Origin: Anaerolineales bacterium
GTDB taxonomy: Bacteria; Chloroflexota; Anaerolineae; 4572-78; J111
DNA: 10,499 nt
Assembly: GCA_012032575.1 (NCBI GenBank)
Contig: JAAUSP010000236.1
Location: forward strand, 1 to 10,499
Direction of reading: 5' to 3'
Positions 1 through 6,360 of the stretch are shown here, in pieces; position 1 is the stretch's first letter; the number at the start of each line of letters is the position of its first letter. Below the pieces are notes generated by a model. The model made no database searches, had not been told where the DNA came from, and saw nothing but the letters and a program-made list of their open reading frames with translations. Made by a program: the position numbers and the translations under genes.

Positions 1-390
1 CTCTCGAATGGCCAGCTTTTGGAAGCTCAGGACAAAGGCGAATGGGACATGTATCTGGGGGCCTGGCGCTCGACCATTGAGCCGCAGGCCATGTTCCTGA
101 TCTGGTCCGAAGAAGGTATTCCTGACCTGAACGCGCCGGCTTATATCAATAAAGATGTGGAAAAGCTCTTTAACGAAGCCGGCGGCGACGCAGGAACCTG
201 CGAACTTGACTTCCGCAAACAGAAATACCAGGAAATTCAAAAGATCATCGCCGAAGATGCGCCTTATGTTTTTCTCTGGTATCAAAAAGCCTGGAGTGGT
301 CAGAACAACCGCATCAAAGGCATCGAGCCAACCGTGCTGGGCATCGGCTGGAACCAGGAAGAGTGGTACATCGAAGACAAGCTGGAATAA
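1..390 (+). CDS. ABC transporter solute-binding protein, family 5 (C-terminal fragment)
   Basis: This is the last 129 residues of an extracellular peptide/nickel-type substrate-binding protein. It is open from base 1 in frame 1, so the start lies upstream of the window. Seen: a stretch reading WDMYLGAWRS, an acidic/aromatic middle, then DFRKQKYQEIQKIIAEDAP followed by a YVFLWYQ segment. This is the usual end of the SBP_bac_5 fold (monomer count, repeated Q/E-rich helix, then 'DAPyv.l'). Known role: it captures an oligopeptide or related solute outside the membrane and delivers it to the permease pair. Two permease genes of the matching type follow on the same strand, which supports the call. 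The signal peptide and the binding-site residues are outside the window, so the substrate cannot be predicted. Confidence 0.88.
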   Translation, partial: LSNGQLLEAQDKGEWDMYLGAWRSTIEPQAMFLIWSEEGIPDLNAPAYINKDVEKLFNEAGGDAGTCELDFRKQKYQEIQKIIAEDAPYVFLWYQKAWSGQNNRIKGIEPTVLGIGWNQEEWYIEDKLE

Positions 391-403
391 TCTTGAAGTG
401 AGT

Positions 404-426
404 TGACAGGTTGCGTTGACCTGTCA
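404..426 (+). repeat. Small stem-loop after the binding-protein gene
   Basis: TGACAGGT (404-411) pairs perfectly with ACCTGTCA (419-426) around a 7-nt loop. No T-run follows, so it does not look like an intrinsic terminator. It lies 14 nt after the stop codon of the binding-protein gene. Together with the next, longer palindrome it could protect the 3' end of the binding-protein message, as is common where the binding protein must exceed the permeases. That role is inferred. Confidence 0.5.
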
Positions 427-430
427 CCGG

Positions 431-505
431 GAGATTAGAGATTGGAGATTCAGACAAATCTCCAATCTCTAATCTCCAATCTTCTACAAATCGTAAATCG
501 TAAAT
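431..505. repeat. Heptamer-repeat palindrome in the binding protein/permease gap
   Basis: Left arm 431-450 is built of 7-nt units (gagatta, gagattg, gagattc-like). It pairs with right arm 457-476 over 20 perfect base pairs around a 6-nt loop (cagaca). It is followed by a second short tandem, aatcgtaaatcgtaaat at 489-505, again with period 7. The array runs to 4 nt before the ATG of the permease gene and leaves no visible Shine-Dalgarno sequence. There is no T-tract after the stem. Likely a dispersed repeat; it could also act as a stem-loop that lowers readthrough into the permeases. Confidence 0.8.
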
Positions 506-509
506 TCTT

Positions 510-1555
510 ATGGGTCGTTACATTGTTCGTCGCAGTATTCAATCGTTTTTCTTGTTGTGGCTGGCTACGCTGATCAGTTTCACCGTCTATCAACTGGCTC
601 CCGGCGGCCCGATCCAGTTTCTGGACGATGACCCCCGCGCTACCAGCGGCGACAGCAACCGCCTGGCTCGCCTGTACGGGCTGGACCGACCCAAACTTTT
701 CCCCCCGGCCCAATACATCGCCTGGTTGACCGGCGAAGATTGGCTGCCCAAAAACGAAACCTGGCGCAGTGGCCGCTGCATGACCGATGAGTCCCGCTGC
801 GGCAAGGGCATTTTGCGCCTGGATTTTGGCCGGTCCTTTTTCTACAAAGGCCAGCCGGCTATTGATCCGATTCTTGAACGTATTCCGGCGACCTTGACCC
901 TGGCAGTGGCCAGCCTTATTCTCGGCATGGTCATCGGTATCCCGCTGGGTATCTTCGCTGCGCTTAATCGAGGCCGCTGGCCCGATCATGTTGTCCGTCT
1001 AACCACCGTATTTATTAACACTGTACCCGATTGGTGGCTGGGCTTGCTGCTCTTGATTTTCCTGGGCGGCTACCTCAACCTGGTTCCCCTGAGCGGCATG
1101 TACACCATTGGCGACGGCTCACTGCTGGACCGGCTGCACCACCTTATTTTGCCGGCCCTGGTCGCCGCGACCGGGGGCTGGATTGGCTACTCGCGCATTT
1201 TGCGTTTTGAAATGCTGGAAGTGCTCAACCAGGATTACGTGCGGACTGCTCGCGCCAAAGGGTTGGCGGAACGATGGGTTATGCTGCGCCACGTCCTGCG
1301 GAACGCGCTCATGCCGTTTGTCACCGGCTTCGGTGGCATCTTTGTTTGTTCCTGTCGGGGTCCGTGCTGTTTGAAACCGTCTTTTCCTGGCCTGGCATGG
1401 GCCGGCTGTTCATCACCGCCATCAACAGCCGGGATTATCCGGTGATGATGGCTATCTTTGTCATCGGTTCTTTTTTTGGTATCATTGGCCTCCTGGTGGT
1501 TGATATTCTGTACAGCGTCGTTGATCCCAGGGTCAAGTATGACGTGAGCCGGTGA
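510..1555 (+). CDS. Peptide-type ABC transporter permease, DppB/OppB-like, with one frameshift
   Basis: Inner-membrane permease of a peptide-family importer, first of the usual B/C pair. The frame from 510 gives an N-terminal membrane helix (about residues 9-30, ending QLAPGGP), a large extracytoplasmic segment (about 31-120) and then several hydrophobic helices. A typical EAA loop for contact with the ATPase lies at residues 236-268 (key residues E237, Y243, A247, G251, R264). At about 1341-1350 the homologous frame changes: the last part (SGSVLFETVFSWPGMG onward to 1555) is in frame 2. Adding one T to the run there gives a continuous 348-residue protein reading ...GIFVLFLSGSVLFETVF, a normal length for the family. 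Uncorrected, the frame ends at 1445. No clear Shine-Dalgarno sequence precedes the ATG. Sequencing error is the likeliest cause; a real pseudogene is possible. Confidence 0.85.
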
Positions 1556-1606
1556 AACGTTGAAGGTTAAACGTTCAAACGTTCAACGTTCAACGTTTTA
1601 ACGTGA
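1556..1606. repeat. Heptamer array left of the four-helix-bundle gene
   Basis: Directly after the permease stop codon (1553-1555) come 7-nt-spaced units: aacgttg (1556), aaggtta (1563), aacgttc (1570), then aacgttc at 1578 and 1585 and aacgttt at 1592. The array is also self-complementary (acgttgaa against ttcaacgt). It contains gttgaaggttaaa (1559-1571), which is the exact reverse complement of 2034-2046 on the other side of the next gene. Probably one boundary of an inserted cassette. Confidence 0.8.
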
Positions 1607-2046
1607 AACACTTATGGGAACGATTACTCGTTTTGAAGATATTGAGGCGTGGCAGACCGCGAGGCAGTTGGCTAATATCATTTATGATTTGACTGAAAGC
1701 GGTAAATTTGAAAGGGATTACGGATTAAAGAATCAAATTCAACGAGCGGCAGTATCGGTGATGAGCAATATTGCCGAGGGGTTTGAGAGTCATACTCAAG
1801 CAATTTTTATTGACTTATTGGGACGGGCTAAGGGTTCTGCCGGTGAGGTTCGCTCTCAGCTCTATCTTGCTCTCGACCGTAGTTACATTACTCAGGTCCA
1901 GTTCGATCAAGCTTATAACTTGACCGACAAAGTCAGCCGCCAAATTTACCGATTTATGGAATATTTAAAGTCTCAACCAAACGCCCGCCGCGTCCGTGAA
2001 GACCGAGTCGAATATAACCTTTAACCTTTAACCTTTAACCTTCAAC
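1559..2046. mobile_element. Putative cassette: four-helix-bundle gene bounded by 13-nt inverted repeats
   Basis: gttgaaggttaaa at 1559-1571 and its exact reverse complement at 2034-2046 bracket the four-helix-bundle gene. The enclosed 488 bp lies between two permease genes that are normally adjacent. No transposase and no convincing target-site duplication are visible, so mobility is inferred. The match could also arise by chance from two related heptamer arrays. Confidence 0.4.
1614..2024 (+). CDS. Four-helix-bundle protein, 23S rRNA intervening-sequence (IVP/S23) type
   Basis: A 136-residue protein of the family annotated as 'four helix bundle protein' or S23 intervening-sequence protein (TIGR02436/PF05635-like). 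Seen: an N-terminal FEDIEAW, then DYGLKNQIQRAAVSVMSNIAEG (about residues 35-56) and GRAKGSAGEVRSQLYLA (about 70-86), which are the conserved blocks. Known: small pentameric helical bundles; relatives include the Avd accessory protein of diversity-generating retroelements. The biochemical role of free-standing copies is unknown. No 23S rRNA or reverse transcriptase is present here. The gene splits an ABC permease pair, has visibly lower GC than its neighbours, and is bracketed by heptamer arrays. Its last two residues and stop codon (2022-2024) are encoded by the right array. No Shine-Dalgarno sequence is seen before the ATG. All of this points to insertion, possibly as a cassette. Confidence 0.9.
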   Translation: MGTITRFEDIEAWQTARQLANIIYDLTESGKFERDYGLKNQIQRAAVSVMSNIAEGFESHTQAIFIDLLGRAKGSAGEVRSQLYLALDRSYITQVQFDQAYNLTDKVSRQIYRFMEYLKSQPNARRVREDRVEYNL

Positions 2047-2053
2047 CTTTAAC
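2016..2053. repeat. Perfect-period heptamer array right of the four-helix-bundle gene
   Basis: aaccttt-type units start at 2016, 2023, 2030, 2037 and 2044 with a final aac at 2051: five units at exact 7-nt spacing, one of them with a single T-to-C change (aaccttc). The array supplies the stop codon of the four-helix-bundle gene and ends 8 nt before the ATG of the next permease, which has no visible Shine-Dalgarno sequence. Confidence 0.9.
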
Positions 2054-2061
2054 GATAAATT

Positions 2062-3129
2062 ATGGCTCTCCACACATTAACGGGTGTTCAGAATTTTCCT
2101 CTTTTTGCCTCAGACGCCGGAGTCACAGGCCGATCTTCCCTGCGCGAAGCGGACCCTTTGGGTTTGCCCAAAAAGGCGGCTAAAGCTGCCCCGCAGGTAC
2201 AGGAGCAAACTTATTGGGGCGCTGTCGGAACCAAACTGTGGCGCGACAAAATAGCCATGTCCGCCGTATTTTTGCTGCTTTTTATGATTATCATTACCCT
2301 GGCCGCCCCCTGGATTGCCGGCAATTTACTGGGCTTTGACCCCATTGATACCAATCTGCGCACCCGCAATAAACCCCCTACCTGGCTCACCGCCGAGGGA
2401 CGCCAAATCTGTTTTTCTTCTCCGTTCGGCAAATGTAACTGGCTGGGCACCGATGAGGCCGGTCGGGATGTATTAACCCGGGGCATTTATGGGGGCCGGA
2501 TTTCGCTGCGCATCGGAGCCTACGTGGCCGGCATTTCGATGACGCTGGGGGTAATCATCGGCCTGATCAGCGGCTATTACGCTGCCACCTTTATTGACGA
2601 TATTATCAATGCGATCATTCAGACGCTCGGCAGCATCCCCCAACTGTTTCTGTTGATTATTCTGGCCGGCACGTTTCCCTTTTTCCGCACCGCCGAAGGA
2701 CTATCGCTGCTGATTGGGGCGCTCGGCTGGATGGGCTTATCACGCTTGCTGCGCGGGCAGATATTCTCGATTCGGGAACGGGAATATGTCGTCGCCAGCC
2801 GTGGGTTGGGGGCTTCCATCTGGCGGATTTTGTTCCGCCACATCCTGCCCAACGTGTCTTCGATAATCATTGTGATCGCGGTGTTTGATATTGCCGGGGC
2901 CATCATCGCCGAAGCTGGCCTCAGCTTTTTAGGGGTCGGAATTGGACCGCCCAATCCCAGTTGGGGTAATATGATGCAGGGGTCGCTGGGCAACTTTACC
3001 AACGCTCCCTGGCTGGTCATAGCCCCCGGCATCTTTATTTTCCTGACCACCCTCTCCATTTACCTCATCGGCGACGGCCTGCGCGACGCGCTTGATCCAT
3101 GGGTTAAAACCGGCGTGCCGAGGAAATAA
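2062..3129 (+). CDS. Peptide-type ABC transporter permease, DppC/OppC-like
   Basis: Second inner-membrane permease of the peptide-family importer, 355 residues and intact. Seen: a poorly conserved cytoplasmic N-terminus (1-60), first membrane helix at about 66-86, and the family block LGTDEAGRDVLTR (128-140) leading into GGRISL. A set of hydrophobic helices follows, then the EAA loop at about 236-264 (R238, E241, Y242, A245, G248, G250), and the typical AGLSFLGVGIGPPNPSWG region at about 285-302. The C-terminal block GDGLRDALDP lies at 337-346. It partners the upstream DppB-like permease and the binding protein. The ATPase genes (DppD/F type) are not in the window; the next gene is on the opposite strand. 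The start at 2062 is the first ATG after the heptamer array, and no Shine-Dalgarno sequence is seen. Substrate unknown. Confidence 0.93.
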   Translation: MALHTLTGVQNFPLFASDAGVTGRSSLREADPLGLPKKAAKAAPQVQEQTYWGAVGTKLWRDKIAMSAVFLLLFMIIITLAAPWIAGNLLGFDPIDTNLRTRNKPPTWLTAEGRQICFSSPFGKCNWLGTDEAGRDVLTRGIYGGRISLRIGAYVAGISMTLGVIIGLISGYYAATFIDDIINAIIQTLGSIPQLFLLIILAGTFPFFRTAEGLSLLIGALGWMGLSRLLRGQIFSIREREYVVASRGLGASIWRILFRHILPNVSSIIIVIAVFDIAGAIIAEAGLSFLGVGIGPPNPSWGNMMQGSLGNFTNAPWLVIAPGIFIFLTTLSIYLIGDGLRDALDPWVKTGVPRK

Positions 3130-3130
3130 A

Positions 3131-3204
3131 AAGGAACTGAGGGAACTCAGGGGAACTTGAGGGGCTGCTATGAGTTCCCTTAGTTCCTTCAGTTCCCTCA
3201 GTTC
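3131..3204. repeat. Inverted short tandem repeat between convergent genes, possible bidirectional terminator
   Basis: aactgagggaact (3135-3147) pairs perfectly with agttccctcagtt (3191-3203). Both flanks are made of repeated 'ggaact' or 'agttcc' units spaced about 8 nt, so several alternative pairings exist. It fills the whole gap between the stop codon of the DppC-like permease and the stop codon of the convergent RidA gene. A terminator role in both directions is inferred from position; there is no strong T-tract. Confidence 0.7.
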
Positions 3205-3600
3205 TTATTCCACTATCGCTTCCGCCTCAATCTCCACCACCATCTCCGGCGAGATCAAGCGGCTGACCTCAACCATACTGGTGGCCGGTCGAATCTGGCT
3301 AAAAAACTCCCCGTGCGCCCGTCCGATTTCCTGCCAATCGTCAATATTGGTCACGTAAATCCGGGTGCGAACCACATCCTTCAAATCAGCGCCGGCCTGC
3401 TTTAACGCGGCTTCGATATTTTGCAGCACCTGCACCGTTTGGGTGTATGGATCGCCCCGCCCCACAATTTGCCCGCTGGCGTCAGTCGCCGTAGTGCCGG
3501 CGACATGCACCACCTGCCCCACCCGCACCGCCCGCGAGTAGCCCACAATCGGCTCCCACGGCGTGCCGGTGGCTATATTTTGTCTGGAACTTTTTGCCAT
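3205..3600 (-). CDS. RidA/YjgF family protein, probably not an imine deaminase
   Basis: A 131-residue protein of the RidA (YjgF/YER057c/UK114) family, normally homotrimeric and cytoplasmic. Seen: [13 protein letters not shown] (28-40), [30 protein letters not shown] (about 54-83) and the C-terminal VEVSRL...[11 protein letters not shown]. In true RidA the catalytic Arg sits in PARSCVEV; here the block reads PATSMVEV, with Thr107 in its place. Rid subfamilies lacking that Arg lack 2-aminoacrylate deaminase activity, so the substrate is unknown. The ATG at 3600 is chosen because GAGAGG (complement of 3608-3613) lies 7 nt upstream; a TTG at 3615 overlaps that site. It follows argS on the same strand, 187 nt downstream, and may be co-transcribed through the palindrome between them. 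Confidence 0.9.
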   Translation of the reverse strand: MAKSSRQNIATGTPWEPIVGYSRAVRVGQVVHVAGTTATDASGQIVGRGDPYTQTVQVLQNIEAALKQAGADLKDVVRTRIYVTNIDDWQEIGRAHGEFFSQIRPATSMVEVSRLISPEMVVEIEAEAIVE

Positions 3601-3624
3601 GTTTTGACCTCTCAAATTAGCACA

Positions 3625-3734
3625 AACTGCTCAGGTATGTCATTTCGACCGAAGGGAGAAATCTCCGAGGCCTGTGTAGCACTGTAGGGATTTCTCGGCC
3701 TACGGCCTCGAAATGACATGAGGACTGAGCAGTT
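3625..3734. repeat. 110-bp palindromic repeat element upstream of the RidA gene
   Basis: The outer arms aactgctcag (3625-3634) and ctgagcagtt (3725-3734) are perfectly complementary. The inner arms 3637-3666 (starting atgtcatttcga, ending gaaatctcc) and 3687-3719 (starting gggatttctc, ending aaatgacat) pair with a few bulges. The inner right arm contains ggcctacggcctcg, which closely resembles the arm of the palindrome inside recQ (7059-7094). This resembles the widespread REP/MITE-like 'gtcatt(t/g)cga...' repeats. It carries no gene. It lies in the leader of the RidA gene and could affect transcription reaching it from argS. Confidence 0.85.
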
Positions 3735-3750
3735 ACTAAAAATAAAACCG

Positions 3751-3775
3751 ATTTGTGAAATTCGTGAAATTCGTG
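3751..3775. repeat. Short 9-nt tandem repeat
   Basis: gtgaaattc occurs twice in a row (from about 3756) and is followed by a partial third unit gtgg. It lies between the palindromic element and the argS stop codon. Unit length is 9 rather than 7, but it has the same character as the other junction repeats. Confidence 0.6.
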
Positions 3776-3787
3776 GCAAAAAAATGT

Positions 3788-5439
3788 CTACATCCGCTCC
3801 GGCGCACTCATGCCCATCAACCGCAGCGTGTTCGCCAGGGTAATCTGCGCCGCTTTGACCAGCTTCAACCGGGCCGCCGTCAGGGCCGCATCCTCGCTGA
3901 CCACCCGGCAGTCGCGGTAGAAAGCGTGGAAAGCTGTCGCCAAATCCTGGGCGTAGTAGGTCAGGTAGTGCGGAGCCAGGTTTTCGGCGGCGTGGGCAAC
4001 GATTTCGCGCAGGCGCAGCATTTCCCGGACTAAGGTTATTTCTGAAGGGTGGGTCAACAGCGACACGTCGCCTCCCTCCAGTGCCGCGCCTTCTTCCTGG
4101 GCCTTGCGGAAAATACTGGCTATCCGGGCGTGGCCGTACTGCACATAAAAACCGGGTTTTCGTTGCTCTGCTTGGCCGCTAACGCCAAATCCAGCTCCAT
4201 CGAGCTGTCGGCGGAGCGGGTCAGCAGCATAAAGCGGAACGCATCCGGGCCAATTTCCTCGACCACTTCGCGCACGGTGGTAAAATTGCCGGTTCGTTTG
4301 GCCTGTCGGACTGGCACCCCGTCGCGGGTGATGGTGACCAACTGGTACAGGATGATTGTCACCTTGTCGGCGTCCAGGCCCAACGCGCGGGTCGCGTTTT
4401 TGACCCGCTTGACATGACCGTGATGGTCGGCTCCCCAGACATAAATGGCCCACTCGAAGCCGCGCCCGGCCAACTTGTCCCAAACATAGGCAATATCCGA
4501 GGCAAAATAGGTGGGCCGGCCATCGGAGCGGACAATCACATTTTCCTTGTCCTCCTCGTCCTCGCTTTTTAGCCAGGTGGCCCCATCGCGCTCCGTGACC
4601 ATATTTTTGGCCTGGAGCTTTTCAAAAGCCAACTGATAGGTTCCGTTGTCGTACAGGCTTTGTTCCGAAAACCAGCGATCAAACTTGATGCCGATCAGGG
4701 CTGTGTCTGTTTTCAGGCTGGCTAAAATCGCGTCGAGGGCGTGCTGGCGCATAAAAACCAGCGCCTCGGCCCCGGTCCCCGTGCAAATATGTGTCGCCAA
4801 ACTGCTGCGCGGCCTCCCGACCCATCTCGACCAGATACTCGCCCTGGTATTCGTCCGGATCCGGCTCGTTTTGCCCCAACGCCTGAGCGTAGCGGGCGAA
4901 CATAGCCTTGCCCAAATTGTCCACCTGAGTCCCGACATCGTTGACGTAATACTCGCGCTGGACGGTATACCCGGCGGCGACCAGCACATTGGCCAGGGTA
5001 TCGCCCAGCACGGCATTGCGGCCTGAGCCGACCACCAGCGGGCCGGTCGGGTTGGCGCTGATATATTCAACCTGGACTTTTTTCTGCCGGCCCAGGTTGA
5101 CCCGGCCAAAAGCAGCGCCCTCGGCCAGGATAGTCTCGACCTGCCGGGCCAGCCAGGCTTCGGCCAGGCGCAGGTTGATAAAACCGGGTGGAGCCACGGC
5201 CACGCCGCCGAGGTAATCGGCGGGGGGCATATTAGCGATAATTTGTGGGCAATCTGTAGCGGAGCCAGCCGCGCCAGCCGGGCCAGGCCCATCGCCACCG
5301 GGGTGGCAAAGTCGCCGTGTGTCGGGTCTTTGGGCCGCTCGACCACAATTTCGGGCAGGTCAAAGGCGGGCAGGTCGCCCTTTTGTTGGGCGGTTCGGAT
5401 AGCAGTAGCAATTAATTCAACAAGTTGTTGGCGTATCAA
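3788..5439 (-). CDS. argS: Arginyl-tRNA synthetase, frame broken by three single-base indels
   Basis: Class I synthetase that charges tRNA-Arg in the cytoplasm. In the repaired sequence: an N-terminal additional domain (VVERPKDPTHGDFATPVA, about 32-49), the catalytic block YISANPTGPLVVGSGRNAVLGD (about 126-147), a later ADHHGHV, the RQAKRTGNF loop in place of KMSK, and a C-terminal DALR domain (YVQYGHARIASIF) ending MSAPERM. Frame changes: near 5236-5246 (one base missing), near 4769-4781 (one extra base in a G-run on the coding strand), and at 4145-4152 (one T missing from a T-run: NENPVF then YVQYGHAR). Repair gives 550 residues, normal for the family. Start: no ATG fits; TTG at 5439 has GAGG (complement of 5448-5451) 8 nt upstream. 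Because argS is usually essential and single-copy, read error is likelier than decay. The HIGH-equivalent reads VVGS, which is unusual. Confidence 0.88.
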
Positions 5440-5447
5440 GATAATAA

Positions 5448-5451
5448 CCTC
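5448..5451 (-). promoter_or_regulatory. Ribosome binding site fixing the argS TTG start
   Basis: The coding-strand GAGG lies 8 nt before TTG at 5439-5437. The open frame continues upstream, but the next ATG (5631) would overlap the divergent gene and precede the promoter. TTG is therefore the best start. Confidence 0.6.
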
Positions 5452-5475
5452 GTAACTGACAGGCGTAAAGAATAA

Positions 5476-5503
5476 ATTATACTCAATCCCGCTGAAACGT
5501 AAA
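5476..5503 (-). promoter_or_regulatory. Candidate argS promoter
   Basis: A perfect TATAAT -10 (complement of 5476-5481) sits 37 nt before the TTG start. The -35 region (TTTACG at about 16 nt spacing) is weak. The position and the perfect -10 make it credible. Confidence 0.55.
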
Positions 5504-5555
5504 AAGGCACGGGGTTCTTCGTTGACCAGCCTCGGCCATATTTTGGGCCGGTCAG

Positions 5556-5583
5556 TTTGGCTTGAGCCTGAAATGTGTATACT
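5556..5583 (+). promoter_or_regulatory. Candidate promoter of the EthD-like gene
   Basis: TATACT at 5578-5583 forms a -10. A weak -35 (TTTGGC or TTGGCT, 5556-5562) lies 15-16 nt upstream. The start codon follows about 40 nt later. Divergent to the argS promoter. Confidence 0.4.
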
Positions 5584-5610
5584 ATGTAGCTCACTACCCA
5601 CAAAACGGTT

Positions 5611-5617
5611 GAGGAGG
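5611..5617 (+). promoter_or_regulatory. Strong Shine-Dalgarno sequence deciding the EthD-like start
   Basis: GAGGAGG touches the ATG at 5618, which leaves no spacer for that codon. It lies 6 nt before the GTG at 5624, which is therefore the likely start. Confidence 0.6.
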
Positions 5618-5623
5618 ATGAGT

Positions 5624-5950
5624 GTGATCAAATTGACGGTAATTTACAATCTGCTGCCGGGGGCCGACCACGAAGCTTTTATTCGCTGGCGCACCACCGA
5701 GCATCAAGCTGAAAATATGGCGATGCCCGGCGTGCTCAAAAGCGATTTTTACATTATCAAAGAAGGTTGGCCTGACCAGGAAACGCCCTATCGTTACCTG
5801 ACCGAAGCCTACTTTCCCGATATGGAAACCTTCCGCCAATCTTTTTTTGAAGCCGAGTTTCAGGCCAAACTGCTGGAATCGTCCAAAGGCGTGGCTAATC
5901 CAGTATTTTTGATCTCGGAAGAGGTTCTGACGGAAGTCAAGCAGGGGTAA
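5624..5950 (+). CDS. EthD-like / dimeric alpha-beta-barrel protein
   Basis: A small soluble protein (108 residues from GTG at 5624; 110 from ATG at 5618). Seen: a beta-strand start KLTVIYNLLPGADHEAFIRW (3-22), the motif TTEHQAENMAMPGVLKSDFY (24-43), then YRYLTEAYFPDMETFRQSF (57-75) and a terminal strand. This is the ferredoxin-like pattern of EthD/ABM-type domains, including the W...H...pGv spacing. EthD proteins are linked to alkyl-ether degradation in some actinobacteria, but most relatives have no known function and nothing here points to ether metabolism. The next gene starts 8 nt after its stop, so the two probably form an operon. Function not assigned. Confidence 0.75.
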   Translation: MIKLTVIYNLLPGADHEAFIRWRTTEHQAENMAMPGVLKSDFYIIKEGWPDQETPYRYLTEAYFPDMETFRQSFFEAEFQAKLLESSKGVANPVFLISEEVLTEVKQG

Positions 5951-5958
5951 TTCCGGGT

Positions 5959-6292
5959 ATGCTTCGCTCCGGCCACGTTTTTTACGATTTGCGCGAGCTG
6001 CTGGGTAGCCCCAAACTGTTATTACCGCTGCTGCTGGTGGCCGGCTTTTTTTGTCTTTTTTTTCAGCTTTCAATTTGTTTATGTTTTTGCCCTGCTGTAC
6101 GGAGCTATCTTCGCCGCTCGTGCCTTGATTGGCCGCCGCTGTCCCCAATGCGACGGCTCGCTGCAAGAGTCCGGCGCGGCGCGGGATAAAACCAACGCCT
6201 TTGTCATGCATATCCTCTGGCGCTGCCCCCGCGATGGTTATGAAGAAAAAGAGACCGTTAAAGGCGGCTCCGGCTTATTTGGCGCAGACTGA
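5959..6292 (+). CDS. Small membrane protein with zinc ribbon, one frameshift
   Basis: Not a recognised family. Frame 1 from ATG 5959 gives residues 1-34, with a hydrophobic run LLLPLLLVAGFFCLFF (20-35). The reading then continues convincingly in frame 2: FQFVYVFALLYGAIFAARAL (about 37-56, second hydrophobic segment), RRCPQC (59-64), a polar linker, WRCPRDGYEEKE (87-98), and a stop at 6290-6292. The change falls in two T-runs of 7 and 8 (6046-6063); removing one T gives a 110-residue protein. CPQC plus C89-P-x-D-G suggests a zinc ribbon with three Cys and one further ligand on the membrane's cytoplasmic face. It is probably co-transcribed with the EthD-like gene. Without the repair, frame 1 ends at 6189 as a low-complexity, Cys/Arg-rich tail. 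The frame-2 tail is clearly the coding-like one. Confidence 0.65.
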
Positions 6293-6309
6293 AGGGGAAG
6301 AGAATAGAG

Positions 6310-6360
6310 GATGGAAGATAGAGGATAGATGGATCTATTTTCTATCTTCTATCTTCCATC
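6310..6360. repeat. Heptamer-repeat hairpin between convergent genes, possible bidirectional terminator
   Basis: Left arm 6310-6328 (gatggaagatag...) and right arm 6342-6360 (ctatcttc...tccatc) pair at 18 of 19 positions around a 13-nt loop. Both arms follow a roughly 7-nt period (aagatag, aggatag; tctatct, tccatct). The right arm reaches the first base of the recQ stop codon, and the same repeat appears to encode the last residues of recQ (RLKM). It separates the convergent zinc-ribbon gene and recQ. The terminator role is inferred. Confidence 0.75.

Noticed and set aside
404..426. Intrinsic terminator after the binding-protein gene
   Set aside because: The 8-bp stem is followed by ccgggag rather than a T-run.
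450..989. A 179-residue - strand reading frame
   Set aside because: It overlaps the DppB-like gene on the opposite strand and has a Gln/Ala-rich shadow composition.
1614..2024. Avd of a diversity-generating retroelement
   Set aside because: No reverse transcriptase, template repeat or variable repeat is visible. The sequence fits the general four-helix-bundle family better.
1614..2024. A true 23S rRNA intervening sequence
   Set aside because: No rRNA sequence flanks it; both sides are permease genes.
2016..2053. Tandem repeats as a CRISPR array
   Set aside because: Units are 7 nt with no spacers, and no cas gene is nearby.
4145..4152. Programmed -1 frameshift in argS
   Set aside because: No proper X-XXY-YYZ slippery site with a downstream structure, three separate shifts in one gene, and a homopolymer one base short. 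Error is simpler.
5440..5620. T-box or other riboswitch upstream of argS
   Set aside because: The leader from the predicted start of transcription to TTG is about 30 nt, too short, and there is no terminator.
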